DNA from: a virus
Virus record (IMG/VR): IMGVR_UViG_3300034685_000074
Location: 1-30,177 of that record
DNA: 30,177 nucleotides
Reading direction: 5' to 3' (one strand)
Part shown: one piece after another, positions 1 to 6,150 of the stretch
How positions within the stretch are numbered: position 1 is the stretch's first letter
Layout: the number at the start of each line of letters is the position of its first letter
Position numbers and translations under genes: made by a program
The notes under the pieces: generated by a model
Databases searched by the model: none
Told to the model about the DNA's origin: nothing
Seen by the model: only the letters and a program-made list of their open reading frames with translations

Positions 1-31
1 GGTTATGAGCAAAGGTCTAATTAAGATAAAC

Positions 32-71
32 AAAAAAGCTTTCGGAGGCTAATTCCGAAAGCCTTGTTTTT
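32..71 (-). terminator. Stranded host terminator of tRNA-Trp
   Basis: A 9-bp perfect stem (38-46 with 54-62) and 7-nt loop is followed on the minus strand by a run of six T (complement of 32-37). In an uninterrupted chromosome it would lie just after the 3' end of tRNA-Trp on the same strand, so it is most simply the native tRNA terminator, now about 30 kb from its gene. A weaker T run (67-71) could also let it work on the plus strand. Confidence 0.75.
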
Positions 72-76
72 CCTAC

Positions 77-126
77 TGGCAGGGGAGACAGGAATCGAAC
101 CCGCAGCCCACGGTTTTGGAGACCGT
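77..126. repeat. attL: attL core (displaced 3' part of tRNA-Trp)
   Basis: These 50 bp are identical to 30052-30101 and match tRNA-Trp from the anticodon stem to the encoded CCA, read on the minus strand. Identity stops at both edges (c76 versus a30051; a127 versus t30102). Here the tRNA lacks its 5' part, so this copy is a remnant and not a working tRNA gene. Confidence 0.96.
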
Positions 127-272
127 AAAAAGCCATTTTGTATGGTTGTGTTAATTTCTGAAAGCCTTGATTTAAAAGGGTTTTATAAGTTTGGAATTAA
201 GTTACATTAGGTGATTTTGTGTCCCCAATTGGGAATTGTGTCCCCAATTTGTCACCAAAAAATTTTAATATT
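127..272. other. Non-coding attL-proximal region with candidate integrase arm sites
   Basis: I see no gene here. The motif GTCCCCAATT occurs twice in direct orientation, at 221-230 and 240-249, and the extended form GTCCCCAATTTG (240-251) recurs exactly at 29978-29989 beside attR. Short repeats flanking both att cores are the usual form of arm-type binding sites for tyrosine integrases; the function is inferred. No clear terminator hairpin for the leftward gene ending at 273 is visible. Confidence 0.5.
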
Positions 273-824
273 TTATTTCAATAAAACAGTTATAACCATT
301 GTAGCAACTCCTAAAATAGTTGTAACTGCTATTCCTATAATCCACTTTCTGTCTTCTTTTATTTCCTTACGAATCTCGTCTATTTTTTTGTCAACAGAAT
401 TAGTAAAATAATCAACCTTTTGATTTATATGAAGAAATTCTTGATGTCTCTGGTTATCTCTATCTCTTATTTCTGATAAAGTTTGATTTATCATTTGTGC
501 AATTTTATTTTCTGTATCCCTTAAACTTTGTTTCATTTCCGTAATGTTTTGGTCTAATTTATCTATATATTTTTCTTGCCAATCCATATAATCTCCCTCC
601 TTTGATGAAGAAAGCCGTTGATAAGTTCCTTCAAAAAATTTTCTCCAAAAAACTTTTTTGTATTCTTGCTCAATTTTAGGGTATATTTTTTCAATTTTTT
701 TTATGGTTTCTTCCAATGCTTTGTTCTCTTCATATTTCTTTTTAAGTTCATCTCCAGTTTGCAATTCTCTTACATTAGTACTATTAAATCCTTCAATTTC
801 TTTATAAAGTTTCTCACCTAGCAA
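273..824 (-). CDS. Unrecognised coiled-coil protein with C-terminal membrane anchor
   Basis: I do not recognise a family for the whole protein. From a TTG start at 824, preceded by GAGGTG at 7-nt spacing and overlapping the upstream stop by 11 bp, it has 183 residues; an ATG at 869 would give 198 but has no ribosome site. The first ~60 residues are charged and helical. The middle (about 80-160) is a heptad-rich acidic/basic helix. The last ~20 residues are one hydrophobic segment (IIGIAVTTILGVATMVITVLL), giving a tail-anchored topology. A second strong start lies inside the frame at 587 and would make a 104-residue product. The gene is at the lysogeny end, cotranscribed with the gene at 814-1422, and is probably expressed in the lysogen. 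An exclusion or defence role is only a guess from position. Confidence 0.7.
   Translation of the reverse strand: MLGEKLYKEIEGFNSTNVRELQTGDELKKKYEENKALEETIKKIEKIYPKIEQEYKKVFWRKFFEGTYQRLSSSKEGDYMDWQEKYIDKLDQNITEMKQSLRDTENKIAQMINQTLSEIRDRDNQRHQEFLHINQKVDYFTNSVDKKIDEIRKEIKEDRKWIIGIAVTTILGVATMVITVLLK
585..603 (-). promoter_or_regulatory. Internal ribosome site and ATG inside the 273-824 gene
   Basis: On the minus strand a near-perfect Shine-Dalgarno (AAAGGAGGGAG) is followed five bases later by an in-frame ATG whose first base is 587. Translation from here gives a 104-residue protein beginning MDWQEKYID and keeping the coiled coil and membrane anchor. It is stronger than the site at the gene's own start, so a second, shorter product or a fusion of two formerly separate genes is plausible. 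Confidence 0.5.
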
Positions 825-1422
825 TTCCAAACACCTCGTTAAGCAGTTGTTTTGCAGCTTCAAAATCATTACTTAACTTTTCTTCAATTTTTTCGGCAAG
901 AACTTCTAACACAAGATTTTCATCATGGTGAATGTTGATATGTACTCCTAAAGCTGGTTTACCATCCGACACTTCTATAATGAATAAAGCGTCTTCTTTT
1001 TTAAAAGTTAATTTTAAAAAGGTTGCTGGCTGATAAGAAAATGATGTGGGTCTTATGGTTATATTAAATATATCTTTAACCTCTCTGTTCTCTTTGCATG
1101 AAAAGTAAAAATTAAATCCATATGCTATTGCATATCTAGTTTTAGCGGCTAACAATGCTTTTTTAAGGGTTTCTTGGAAGTAAGAAGGTATATTATCATC
1201 AATTGCTTTGGATTGTATTTGGTAACGATTTTCAAATATTGATATATCAAAACCGGAGGTTTGATAACTAATTATTCCTGGACTTGTAGGTATTTGATTA
1301 TCCCAAAATATAGCTGGAGTTTCTTTTGTGAATAAATTTGTTAATTCATTTATTTCTATTGCATGTTTACCAGTATCAGAAAATACTACTACAAGATTTA
1401 GACCATCAAGATTATAGTTCAT
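814..1422 (-). CDS. Unrecognised 202-residue soluble protein (lysogeny-side cargo)
   Basis: I do not recognise a family. The protein is soluble, with alternating hydrophobic/charged stretches suggesting a mixed alpha/beta fold and no signal peptide or membrane segment. A histidine-containing stretch (GVHINIHHDEN, about residues 159-169) precedes a C-terminal helix. The ATG start at 1422 has a good ribosome site (AAAGGGGG, 8-nt spacing). Its end overlaps the start of the coiled-coil membrane protein at 273-824, so the two are probably translationally coupled and may act together. It has its own promoter (1463-1490), separating it from the repressor transcript. Placement between attL and the repressor is where many temperate phages carry lysogenic-conversion or anti-phage genes; that role here is inference. 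Confidence 0.72.
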   Translation of the reverse strand: MNYNLDGLNLVVVFSDTGKHAIEINELTNLFTKETPAIFWDNQIPTSPGIISYQTSGFDISIFENRYQIQSKAIDDNIPSYFQETLKKALLAAKTRYAIAYGFNFYFSCKENREVKDIFNITIRPTSFSYQPATFLKLTFKKEDALFIIEVSDGKPALGVHINIHHDENLVLEVLAEKIEEKLSNDFEAAKQLLNEVFGIAR

Positions 1423-1462
1423 AAGTTAATCCCCCTTTAAATCTTTCGATCCTTACAATTAT

Positions 1463-1490
1463 ATTATAACATTTTGTAAAATAAGTTGAA
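1463..1490 (-). promoter_or_regulatory. Promoter for the 814-1422 / 273-824 gene pair
   Basis: On the minus strand a perfect -10 TATAAT (1463-1468) lies 16 bp from a weak -35 TTCAAC (1485-1490), about 40 bp upstream of the ATG at 1422. No 17-bp operator copy overlaps it, so expression in the lysogen could be independent of the phage repressor. Confidence 0.5.
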
Positions 1491-1529
1491 TAAAATTTAT
1501 TAAATTTTAAGTTGTTTTTATTTATATCT

Positions 1530-2612
1530 CTAAAAAGGCAAATCATCTATATCTGCTGTTGATATTTTTTCTAATTCTTCTTTAGCTTCTTGCCATGGCT
1601 TTAATAGCCCATCCTTAAAAAATGTTGTTTCTGAACCACAATAAGGACAATATCTTGCATTACCTGGGACTATTTTCCCACATGCAGGTTTAATTATTTC
1701 ACCTGTGAAATTATTAAATTCATCATAGTCATGAGTACACTTATTTACTAAATACGTACCGCAGATGATACAATATTGTTCATCTGGATCTTCTCCTATC
1801 TCTTCATTCCCGCATACAGGGCATATAACAGCTCGGCCATTCTTATCAAGTTTATATCCATCGTTATATATCATGTTACCGCTTCTCCTTTCTAATTTCG
1901 CCCCACATATAGGGCAATAAACATAATCAAGTGATTTAGTATCATATCCACATACAAGACAGTGTTTTTTATGTAAAAAATCATTGAAGTACTCTAATAT
2001 TAATAAATCTTTTTTATCTATCTTTTTATTTCGACTCCATTTTTTATAATCTTCAAATCTATATGAAGCAGCTTCCTGTGATATCCCACAAATGCTTGCA
2101 ATATCGGCACTGTTTTTTATCTTTAATTTGTATAATATAATTGGATAAGCAAGCAACAATGATGCAAAATAGTTTGCTTCTTTTTCCATCCAATTGTATT
2201 CCTTGTTTGTTAAAGCATTTCCAAAAATTCGCGTGTTATTTGTAATAATGTGGTGCCCTAATAGTATATGTCCTAGTTCATGAGCCAAGGTCCATCTTTG
2301 TCTTTCAGGAGTTTTAATATAAATAAATCCGAACTTTATGTCATTATAATAAATGATATACCTATTGGTTTTAGGATCATAAACCGTACATCCTTCATCA
2401 GTATTTAAATACATATAAACTTCATGAAGAGAAAGACTATACTTTTTCATAAATTTACTAAATGGGACAACCTGAGAATTAGGAATTTTGCGAAAAAGTT
2501 TTTTAACATCAATGGGGTAAGAATCTATTTTAAATTCAATATATAAATCGGAGACGACATTTTTTATATAACCAAACCTTGGTGAGTTATATTTAATTCT
2601 ATTCATTTTCAT
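1530..2612 (-). CDS. ImmA/IrrE-family metallopeptidase with C-terminal zinc ribbons
   Basis: Predicted zinc metalloprotease of the ImmA/IrrE family; the best-known member, ImmA of ICEBs1, cleaves the element's repressor after DNA damage. From the start at 2612 (360 residues) the catalytic HELGH is at about 111-115, followed about 35 residues later by the EANYFA motif with the expected third ligand. A long C-terminal extension (about 215-345) carries at least three CxxC-paired ribbon-like units (CLVC...CPIC, CPVC...CIIC, C...CG...CPYC). This makes the protein longer than simple ImmA proteins. The start overlaps the repressor end; ATG at 2612 or 2606 both fit, with GAGGA upstream. The repressor immediately upstream is the obvious substrate. 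The extension could bind nucleic acid or sense metal or redox state; this is inferred. Confidence 0.88.
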   Translation of the reverse strand: MKMNRIKYNSPRFGYIKNVVSDLYIEFKIDSYPIDVKKLFRKIPNSQVVPFSKFMKKYSLSLHEVYMYLNTDEGCTVYDPKTNRYIIYYNDIKFGFIYIKTPERQRWTLAHELGHILLGHHIITNNTRIFGNALTNKEYNWMEKEANYFASLLLAYPIILYKLKIKNSADIASICGISQEAASYRFEDYKKWSRNKKIDKKDLLILEYFNDFLHKKHCLVCGYDTKSLDYVYCPICGAKLERRSGNMIYNDGYKLDKNGRAVICPVCGNEEIGEDPDEQYCIICGTYLVNKCTHDYDEFNNFTGEIIKPACGKIVPGNARYCPYCGSETTFFKDGLLKPWQEAKEELEKISTADIDDLPF

Positions 2613-2976
2613 CTTCTTCCTCATCTTCGTTGAAGAAATCTTCAAACGAAGCTTTTAAAATTTTCATCATTCTTTCTCGATCTTTAGGGGACATTTTTTG
2701 TCGTGCTCTCTCAATTATTCTTAGATCTGGGTCATCTTCTACGGCCTCTGTGATTTCGTCAGAGGGGTTGCGTATGTCAGTATGTCCTAGGAGGTAGTCT
2801 ACGCTGACATTAAAAATCTTTGCTAGTTTTTCTACAAACTCGATATTGGGAACTCTTTTACTGTTTTCATATCTTGACAAAGTTGCTTTGGTTGTACCCA
2901 TCATTTCCGCTAATTTTTCTAAACTAATTCTTTTTTCTTTTCTTAATTCTCTCATTCTTTCCGAAAAAGTTGCCAT
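2599..2976 (-). CDS. XRE-family phage repressor (CI-like)
   Basis: A 125-residue protein with an N-terminal HTH_3 domain (about 5-62; MRELRKEKRISLEKLAEMMG then the recognition helix TKATLSRYENS) and a short acidic C-terminal region ending EDEEEDENE. It lacks a LexA-type self-cleavage domain, which fits control by a separate ImmA-type protease encoded just downstream with overlapping ends. It is transcribed leftward from the promoter at 2999-3027 and faces the rightward early operon, the standard repressor position. The start has a GGGTGGTG ribosome site. The likely targets are the five 17-bp operators at 3000-3125 and 3352-3368, one of which sits in its own promoter, implying autoregulation. 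Confidence 0.93.
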   Translation of the reverse strand: MATFSERMRELRKEKRISLEKLAEMMGTTKATLSRYENSKRVPNIEFVEKLAKIFNVSVDYLLGHTDIRNPSDEITEAVEDDPDLRIIERARQKMSPKDRERMMKILKASFEDFFNEDEEEDENE

Positions 2977-2998
2977 ATTAACACCACCCTTGTTTTTT

Positions 2999-3027
2999 AT
3001 TATATACTTCGGTTACCATTTTTAAAA
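2999..3027 (-). promoter_or_regulatory. Repressor promoter (leftward)
   Basis: On the minus strand TATAAT (2999-3004) is spaced 17 bp from a weak -35, TTTTAA (3022-3027). Operator O1 fills the spacer and overlaps the -10, so repressor binding would block it. It is about 23 bp upstream of the repressor start. Confidence 0.6.
3000..3016 (-). promoter_or_regulatory. Operator O1
   Basis: GTAACCGAAGTATATAA on the minus strand, matching the consensus GTTACCAAAAGTATAAC except for five positions. It lies in the spacer and -10 of the repressor promoter. Confidence 0.55.
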
Positions 3028-3032
3028 GATAA

Positions 3033-3049
3033 GTCACCAAAAATATAAT
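3033..3049 (+). promoter_or_regulatory. Operator O2
   Basis: GTCACCAAAAATATAAT, between the -35 elements of the two divergent promoters. It is the member with the weakest palindromic right half. Confidence 0.5.
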
Positions 3050-3066
3050 TTTTTTAAAAGAGACTA

Positions 3067-3095
3067 TTGACAAGTTACCAAAAGTGAACTATAAT
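3067..3095 (+). promoter_or_regulatory. Early rightward promoter (PR-like)
   Basis: Perfect sigma-A consensus: TTGACA (3067-3072), 17-bp spacer, TATAAT (3090-3095). Operator O3 (3074-3090) occupies the spacer exactly. It drives the cro-like gene at 3148 and the early operon behind it. Confidence 0.88.
3074..3090 (+). promoter_or_regulatory. Operator O3
   Basis: GTTACCAAAAGTGAACT fills the PR spacer. Its first 16 bases form an imperfect palindrome (GTTAC half-site against GTGAAC). Confidence 0.65.
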
Positions 3096-3108
3096 AAAAT
3101 CAGAGGAA

Positions 3109-3125
3109 GTTACCGAATGAATAAC
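3109..3125 (+). promoter_or_regulatory. Operator O4
   Basis: GTTACCGAATGAATAAC, with GTTA/TAAC ends, just downstream of the expected PR start point. A bound protein here would block clearance of PR. Confidence 0.6.
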
Positions 3126-3147
3126 AAAGAGGAGGTGGCAGGATACA

Positions 3148-3393
3148 ATGAAAAGAAATCCAAATTTTAAATTAAAAGCATTAAGGTTAGAGCACAATTT
3201 AAAACAAACTGATATGGCTAAACTATTAGGGATGAGCGAAACTACTTATAATCGTAAAGAAAATGGGATAACTGAATTTACTGAAAGTGAAATAGAGAAG
3301 ATTTGTGACATCTTTAATAAAAAGCCCGAAGAGATTTTTTTTAGAAACAATGTTACCAAAAGTATAACAAAAATAAAAGAGGAGGTGAGTTAA
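3148..3393 (+). CDS. Cro-like XRE-family regulator
   Basis: An 81-residue protein made almost entirely of one HTH_3 domain (KALRLEHNLKQTDMAKLLGM followed by a SETTYNRKENG recognition helix). It is the first gene of the rightward operon and faces the repressor, so it should be the Cro-equivalent that competes for the same operators and commits to lysis. The start has a strong GAGGAGGTGG ribosome site. The final ~15 codons contain operator O5 and a putative second promoter, and its stop is followed after one base by the antirepressor ATG. It has no cleavage or dimerisation domain beyond the HTH. Confidence 0.9.
   Translation: MKRNPNFKLKALRLEHNLKQTDMAKLLGMSETTYNRKENGITEFTESEIEKICDIFNKKPEEIFFRNNVTKSITKIKEEVS
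3340..3368 (+). promoter_or_regulatory. Putative antirepressor promoter inside the cro-like gene
   Basis: TTTAGA (3340-3345; 4 of 6 to the -35 consensus), 17-bp spacer, TATAAC (3363-3368; 5 of 6). Operator O5 overlaps the spacer and -10 in the same way O1 overlaps the repressor promoter. It lies 26 bp upstream of the antirepressor ATG. Confidence 0.45.
3352..3368 (+). promoter_or_regulatory. Operator O5 (intragenic)
   Basis: GTTACCAAAAGTATAAC is the best palindrome of the set (GTTA at one end, TAAC at the other). It lies in the coding end of the cro-like gene, about 230 bp from the main operator cluster. Confidence 0.6.
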
Positions 3394-3394
3394 T

Positions 3395-4165
3395 ATGAAC
3401 GAATTACAAATTTTTAAAAACGACGAGTTTGGAGAAATAAGAATTTTAATGAGAGATGGTGAACCTTGGTTTGTTGCAAGTGACATATGCAAGGTTTTGG
3501 AATTAAGTAACATAACAGAAACACTGAAAAGAGTAGATGAGGATGAGTTAAGTATTACTGAAGTCATCGATTCATTAGGCAGAAGGCAACAAGTTTATAT
3601 AGTCAATGAAGCAGGATTGTATAACTTGATTTTGTTAAGCCGAAAGTCAGAGGCTAAAAAGTTCAAAAGATGGATAACACATGAGGTTTTACCTTCTATA
3701 AGAAAGCATGGAGCATATCTAACGCCAGAGAAAATTGAAGAGGTTCTTTTAAATCCAGACACTATAATTCAGCTTGCACAACAATTAAAAGAAGAAAAGC
3801 AAAAGCGATTAGAGGCAGAAAAAACAATCCAGATTATGAAACCGAAAGCCGAGTTTTTCGATGCAGTAGCTGGCAGTAAAGATGCAATTGACATGAATAG
3901 AGCAGCAAAATTGATATACGAGGAAACAAGAATGGGCAGGAACAAACTCTTTAAACTTTTACGAGAGAAAGGTGTCCTCATGAAAGACAATATACCTTAT
4001 CAGGAATATATCGACAAAGGCTACTTCAGAACAATCGAGCAAAAATACACCAAACCAGATGGCACAACACATATCTACATCAAAACTCTTGTATATCAAA
4101 AAGGTTTAGACTTCATAAGAAAAGTCATTAAAGAGGACAATGTCATAGCTTTGAAAAGAGCATGA
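3395..4165 (+). CDS. Phage antirepressor (BRO-N + KilAC)
   Basis: A 256-residue two-domain protein. Residues ~1-110 form a BRO-N domain (EIRILMRDGEPWFVASDICKVL; later FKRWITHEVLPSIRKHGAYL). A helical linker at ~112-150 is followed by a C-terminal KilAC/phage antirepressor domain (about 150-250; DAIDMNRAAKLI, GRNKLFKLLREKGVL, KGLDFIRKVI). Proteins of this type inactivate phage repressors or rewire early transcription. It directly follows the cro-like gene with a GAGGAGGTGAG ribosome site and may also be transcribed from the operator-controlled promoter at 3340-3368. It offers an induction route separate from ImmA proteolysis. Confidence 0.93.
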   Translation: MNELQIFKNDEFGEIRILMRDGEPWFVASDICKVLELSNITETLKRVDEDELSITEVIDSLGRRQQVYIVNEAGLYNLILLSRKSEAKKFKRWITHEVLPSIRKHGAYLTPEKIEEVLLNPDTIIQLAQQLKEEKQKRLEAEKTIQIMKPKAEFFDAVAGSKDAIDMNRAAKLIYEETRMGRNKLFKLLREKGVLMKDNIPYQEYIDKGYFRTIEQKYTKPDGTTHIYIKTLVYQKGLDFIRKVIKEDNVIALKRA

Positions 4166-4178
4166 GGAGGTGAGAGGG

Positions 4179-4352
4179 ATGGAAAAGTCTATGAAAGGTG
4201 AAAACAATAAAATCAATATACTATCGGATTTGTACACAAAATTAGTTGTTGAAACAGATGAAGATAACCCTGAAACCATAGCTGTGATAACAGATACGGA
4301 TGTTATCCCAGCAGATGGTTACAGGGTTAGACTAACACCTAAATATGATTAA
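4179..4352 (+). CDS. Small hypothetical protein
   Basis: A 57-residue acidic protein of unknown function (MEKSMKGENNK start, ITDTDVIPADGYRVRL near the end). The ATG at 4179 has GGAGG 8 nt upstream; a GTG at 4170 is too close to it. It immediately follows the antirepressor. Its TAA overlaps the stop of the opposing gene at 4349-4573 in a shared TTAA, an unusually tight convergent junction. Confidence 0.65.
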   Translation: MEKSMKGENNKINILSDLYTKLVVETDEDNPETIAVITDTDVIPADGYRVRLTPKYD

Positions 4353-4573
4353 CCTTTAGGCGGGAACGGATCATTACCATGACTATCTTTGCTCTGAATC
4401 TTACCATCCTTGCCATGGATAATTAATTCGGAGCCTTGATTTTTGGCAATCTGCCTAGCAATATCAATGGCCTCTTGTTTAGTATCAGTTACCTTAGTAG
4501 CTTTTTGATTGCCTTCGCCTTTGACTTGCCAACCGCCACTAGGATGTGGAGTAACGTGTTGGTTTTTACCCAC
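4349..4573 (-). CDS. DUF2188-family protein, opposite to the early operon
   Basis: A 74-residue protein that matches DUF2188 throughout: GKNQHVTPHPSGGWQVKGEG, a KATKVTDTKQEAIDIA helix, then GSELIIHGKDGKIQSKDSHG and NDPFPPKG. The family is widespread in bacteria and its biochemical role is unknown. A GTG start at 4573 follows a textbook GGAGGTGAT ribosome site. It is the only leftward gene inside the rightward early operon and has its own extended -10 promoter (4597-4605). It is therefore most likely an independently expressed moron, possibly active in the lysogen. Confidence 0.85.
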   Translation of the reverse strand: MGKNQHVTPHPSGGWQVKGEGNQKATKVTDTKQEAIDIARQIAKNQGSELIIHGKDGKIQSKDSHGNDPFPPKG

Positions 4574-4596
4574 AATATCACCTCCTCTCCAAGAAC

Positions 4597-4605
4597 ATTT
4601 TACCA
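4597..4605 (-). promoter_or_regulatory. Extended -10 promoter of the DUF2188 gene
   Basis: On the minus strand the sequence is TGGTAAAAT, a TGn-TAnAAT extended -10, about 24 bp from the GTG start. No convincing -35 is visible. Confidence 0.4.
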
Positions 4606-4639
4606 CTAGAGGGAGGGAAAAGAAAAGGAGGTATGCAGG

Positions 4640-4885
4640 ATGGATAATCTCCAAGGACAAGCGAGCGTAGAAAGAATCACAATGTCAGCAAAGGAGGCAG
4701 CAGCTTATTTAGGAATAAGTTACTGGCTTATTCTTGAAATGGCCAAAAGGCATGAAATACCGTACATTGCTTGTGGCAGTCGTAAACTTTTCAGAAAAGA
4801 AGCGCTTGATAAATGGATGGAAGAACAGGAGAAGAAAGCTTTAGAAAGACCGAGTCAATACGGTGTCTTGAGAAAAATTTATTGA
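4640..4885 (+). CDS. Excisionase-family HTH protein
   Basis: An 81-residue MerR/excisionase-type DNA-binding protein (HTH_17): TMSAKEAAAYLGISYWLILEMAKRHEIPYIACGSRKLFRKEALDKWM covers about residues 14-60 (key residues cited: AAAYLGIS turn, GSRKLFRKEALDKW wing). It has an AAGGAGG ribosome site. In temperate phages such proteins direct excision with the integrase or regulate early promoters. The integrase here is at the far right end of the prophage, but in the circular genome the early operon and attP are a few kb apart. Excisionase is the favoured role; a regulator is the alternative. Confidence 0.8.
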   Translation: MDNLQGQASVERITMSAKEAAAYLGISYWLILEMAKRHEIPYIACGSRKLFRKEALDKWMEEQEKKALERPSQYGVLRKIY

Positions 4886-4898
4886 AAGGAGAGTAAGC

Positions 4899-5072
4899 AT
4901 GAACATAAGTTGGGGACATGAACCCTTATCAGAACGAGAAGAAGAGTATATTTTAAAACTTACATGGAAAGAAAAATTTGAAATAGAACGACTTATTTAC
5001 ATTGAAAAAGAAGAAGTTACTAAAAATATTGATTTTCTGAAAAAAATAAAAAAATCAGAGGAGATGAAATAA
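4899..5072 (+). CDS. Small hypothetical phage protein
   Basis: A 57-residue highly charged helical protein beginning MNISWGHEPLSEREEEY, with an AAAGGAGAG ribosome site 6 nt before the ATG. I do not recognise it. It sits in the tightly packed early operon and ends in GAGGAGATGAAATAA, which supplies the ribosome site for the following micro-gene. Confidence 0.6.
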   Translation: MNISWGHEPLSEREEEYILKLTWKEKFEIERLIYIEKEEVTKNIDFLKKIKKSEEMK

Positions 5073-5165
5073 ATGTCAATCAGGCTTGCAATGTTATTAT
5101 ACAAACTTGGTTTTAGCGTCACACACGACGCAGACAAGAAGAGAGTTATAATTTACAGATCTTGA
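5073..5165 (+). CDS. Possible 30-residue micro-protein
   Basis: This frame (MSIRLAMLLYKLGFSV start, ending VIIYRS) begins directly after the upstream stop with GAGGAGA about 9 nt before its ATG. Its look is that of a short basic/hydrophobic peptide. It is kept because the spacing is operon-like and the stretch would otherwise be empty, but length alone gives little support. Confidence 0.4.
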   Translation: MSIRLAMLLYKLGFSVTHDADKKRVIIYRS

Positions 5166-5205
5166 GTATAGCACATTTTTATAAAAAAAGAAAGGAGAGT
5201 TTATT

Positions 5206-6135
5206 ATGCAAGCTAGTGTTTTAGTTAAAACGAAGGATATGGACAAATCTGAGTGGCTTCAATGGAGAAAGAAGGGCATAGGCGGTTCAGATGTTGCTGC
5301 TATAGCTGGATTAAGTAGATATAAAAGCCCAGTACAGGTATGGCTAGAGAAAACAGGCCAAGTCGAGCCGGAGGAACCCGGAGAAGCAGCTTATTGGGGA
5401 CAGGTTTTAGAAGAGATAGTTGCAAAAGAATTTACAGCCAGAACAGGGAAGAAGCTTAAAAGAAGATTGGCTATTCTTCAACATCCACGGTATCCCTTCA
5501 TGATTGCAAATATTGACCGTGTGGTTGTTGGAGAAGAAGCAGGATTTGAAGCTAAGACCACCAGTGAATGGCACAAAAATGAATGGGAGGACGATAAAAT
5601 CCCAGATGAATATATATTGCAGGTCCAGCATTATATGGCCGTAACTGGTTTCTCAAAATGGTATATAGCCGTACTTATAGGAGGTAACAAATTTCGCTGG
5701 AAGGTTATTGAAAGAGATGAGGAAATTATTCATTACCTTTTCAAAATTGAAAGCGACTTTTGGAAACTAGTAGAGACTAATACACCTCCAGAAATGGATG
5801 GAAGTCAAGCTAGTACTGAAGCACTAAAATTACTTTATCCAAAAGCTGAAGAAGGAAAGGCAATAGAATTACCGTTGAGTACTCAGGACCTCATAGAAGA
5901 ATATGAACAAATATGTGAAAAAGAAAAAGAGATAGCTGAACAAAAAGAAGCAGTAGTCAATAAACTTAAAGCATTATTAGGCGATGCTGAAATTGGATAC
6001 GTCGGAAATAAGCGTGTGATATGGAAAAATATTAGCTCAGCCAGACTTGATACTAAGGCCTTAAAAGAAGAAATCCCAGAAGTATATGAAAAATACGCAA
6101 AATTAACAACTTATAGGCGTTTTGAAATTAAATAG
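5206..6135 (+). CDS. YqaJ-type viral recombinase (alkaline exonuclease)
   Basis: A 309-residue exonuclease of the YqaJ/lambda-Exo-like PD-(D/E)xK fold. Motifs in order: GIGGSDVAAIAG (~25-36), AYWGQVLEEIVAKEF (~62-76, first acidic residue), FMIANIDRVV (~98-107, metal-binding Asp), GFEAKTT (~113-119, the E-x-K pair), then VQHYMAVTG. A coiled helix at ~230-260 precedes the C-terminus. It resects double-strand ends to give 3' overhangs for the annealing protein encoded next (RecT), forming the phage's recombination pair. Ribosome site AAAGGAGAG. Confidence 0.93.
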   Translation: MQASVLVKTKDMDKSEWLQWRKKGIGGSDVAAIAGLSRYKSPVQVWLEKTGQVEPEEPGEAAYWGQVLEEIVAKEFTARTGKKLKRRLAILQHPRYPFMIANIDRVVVGEEAGFEAKTTSEWHKNEWEDDKIPDEYILQVQHYMAVTGFSKWYIAVLIGGNKFRWKVIERDEEIIHYLFKIESDFWKLVETNTPPEMDGSQASTEALKLLYPKAEEGKAIELPLSTQDLIEEYEQICEKEKEIAEQKEAVVNKLKALLGDAEIGYVGNKRVIWKNISSARLDTKALKEEIPEVYEKYAKLTTYRRFEIK

Positions 6136-6150
6136 AAGGAGGATTTTATC

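Noticed and set aside
251-267. A sixth operator-like sequence (GTCACCAAAAAATTTTA) near attL
   Set aside because: It shares the first 11 bases with O2 but lacks the right half-site and no promoter overlaps it; chance in A-rich DNA is likely.
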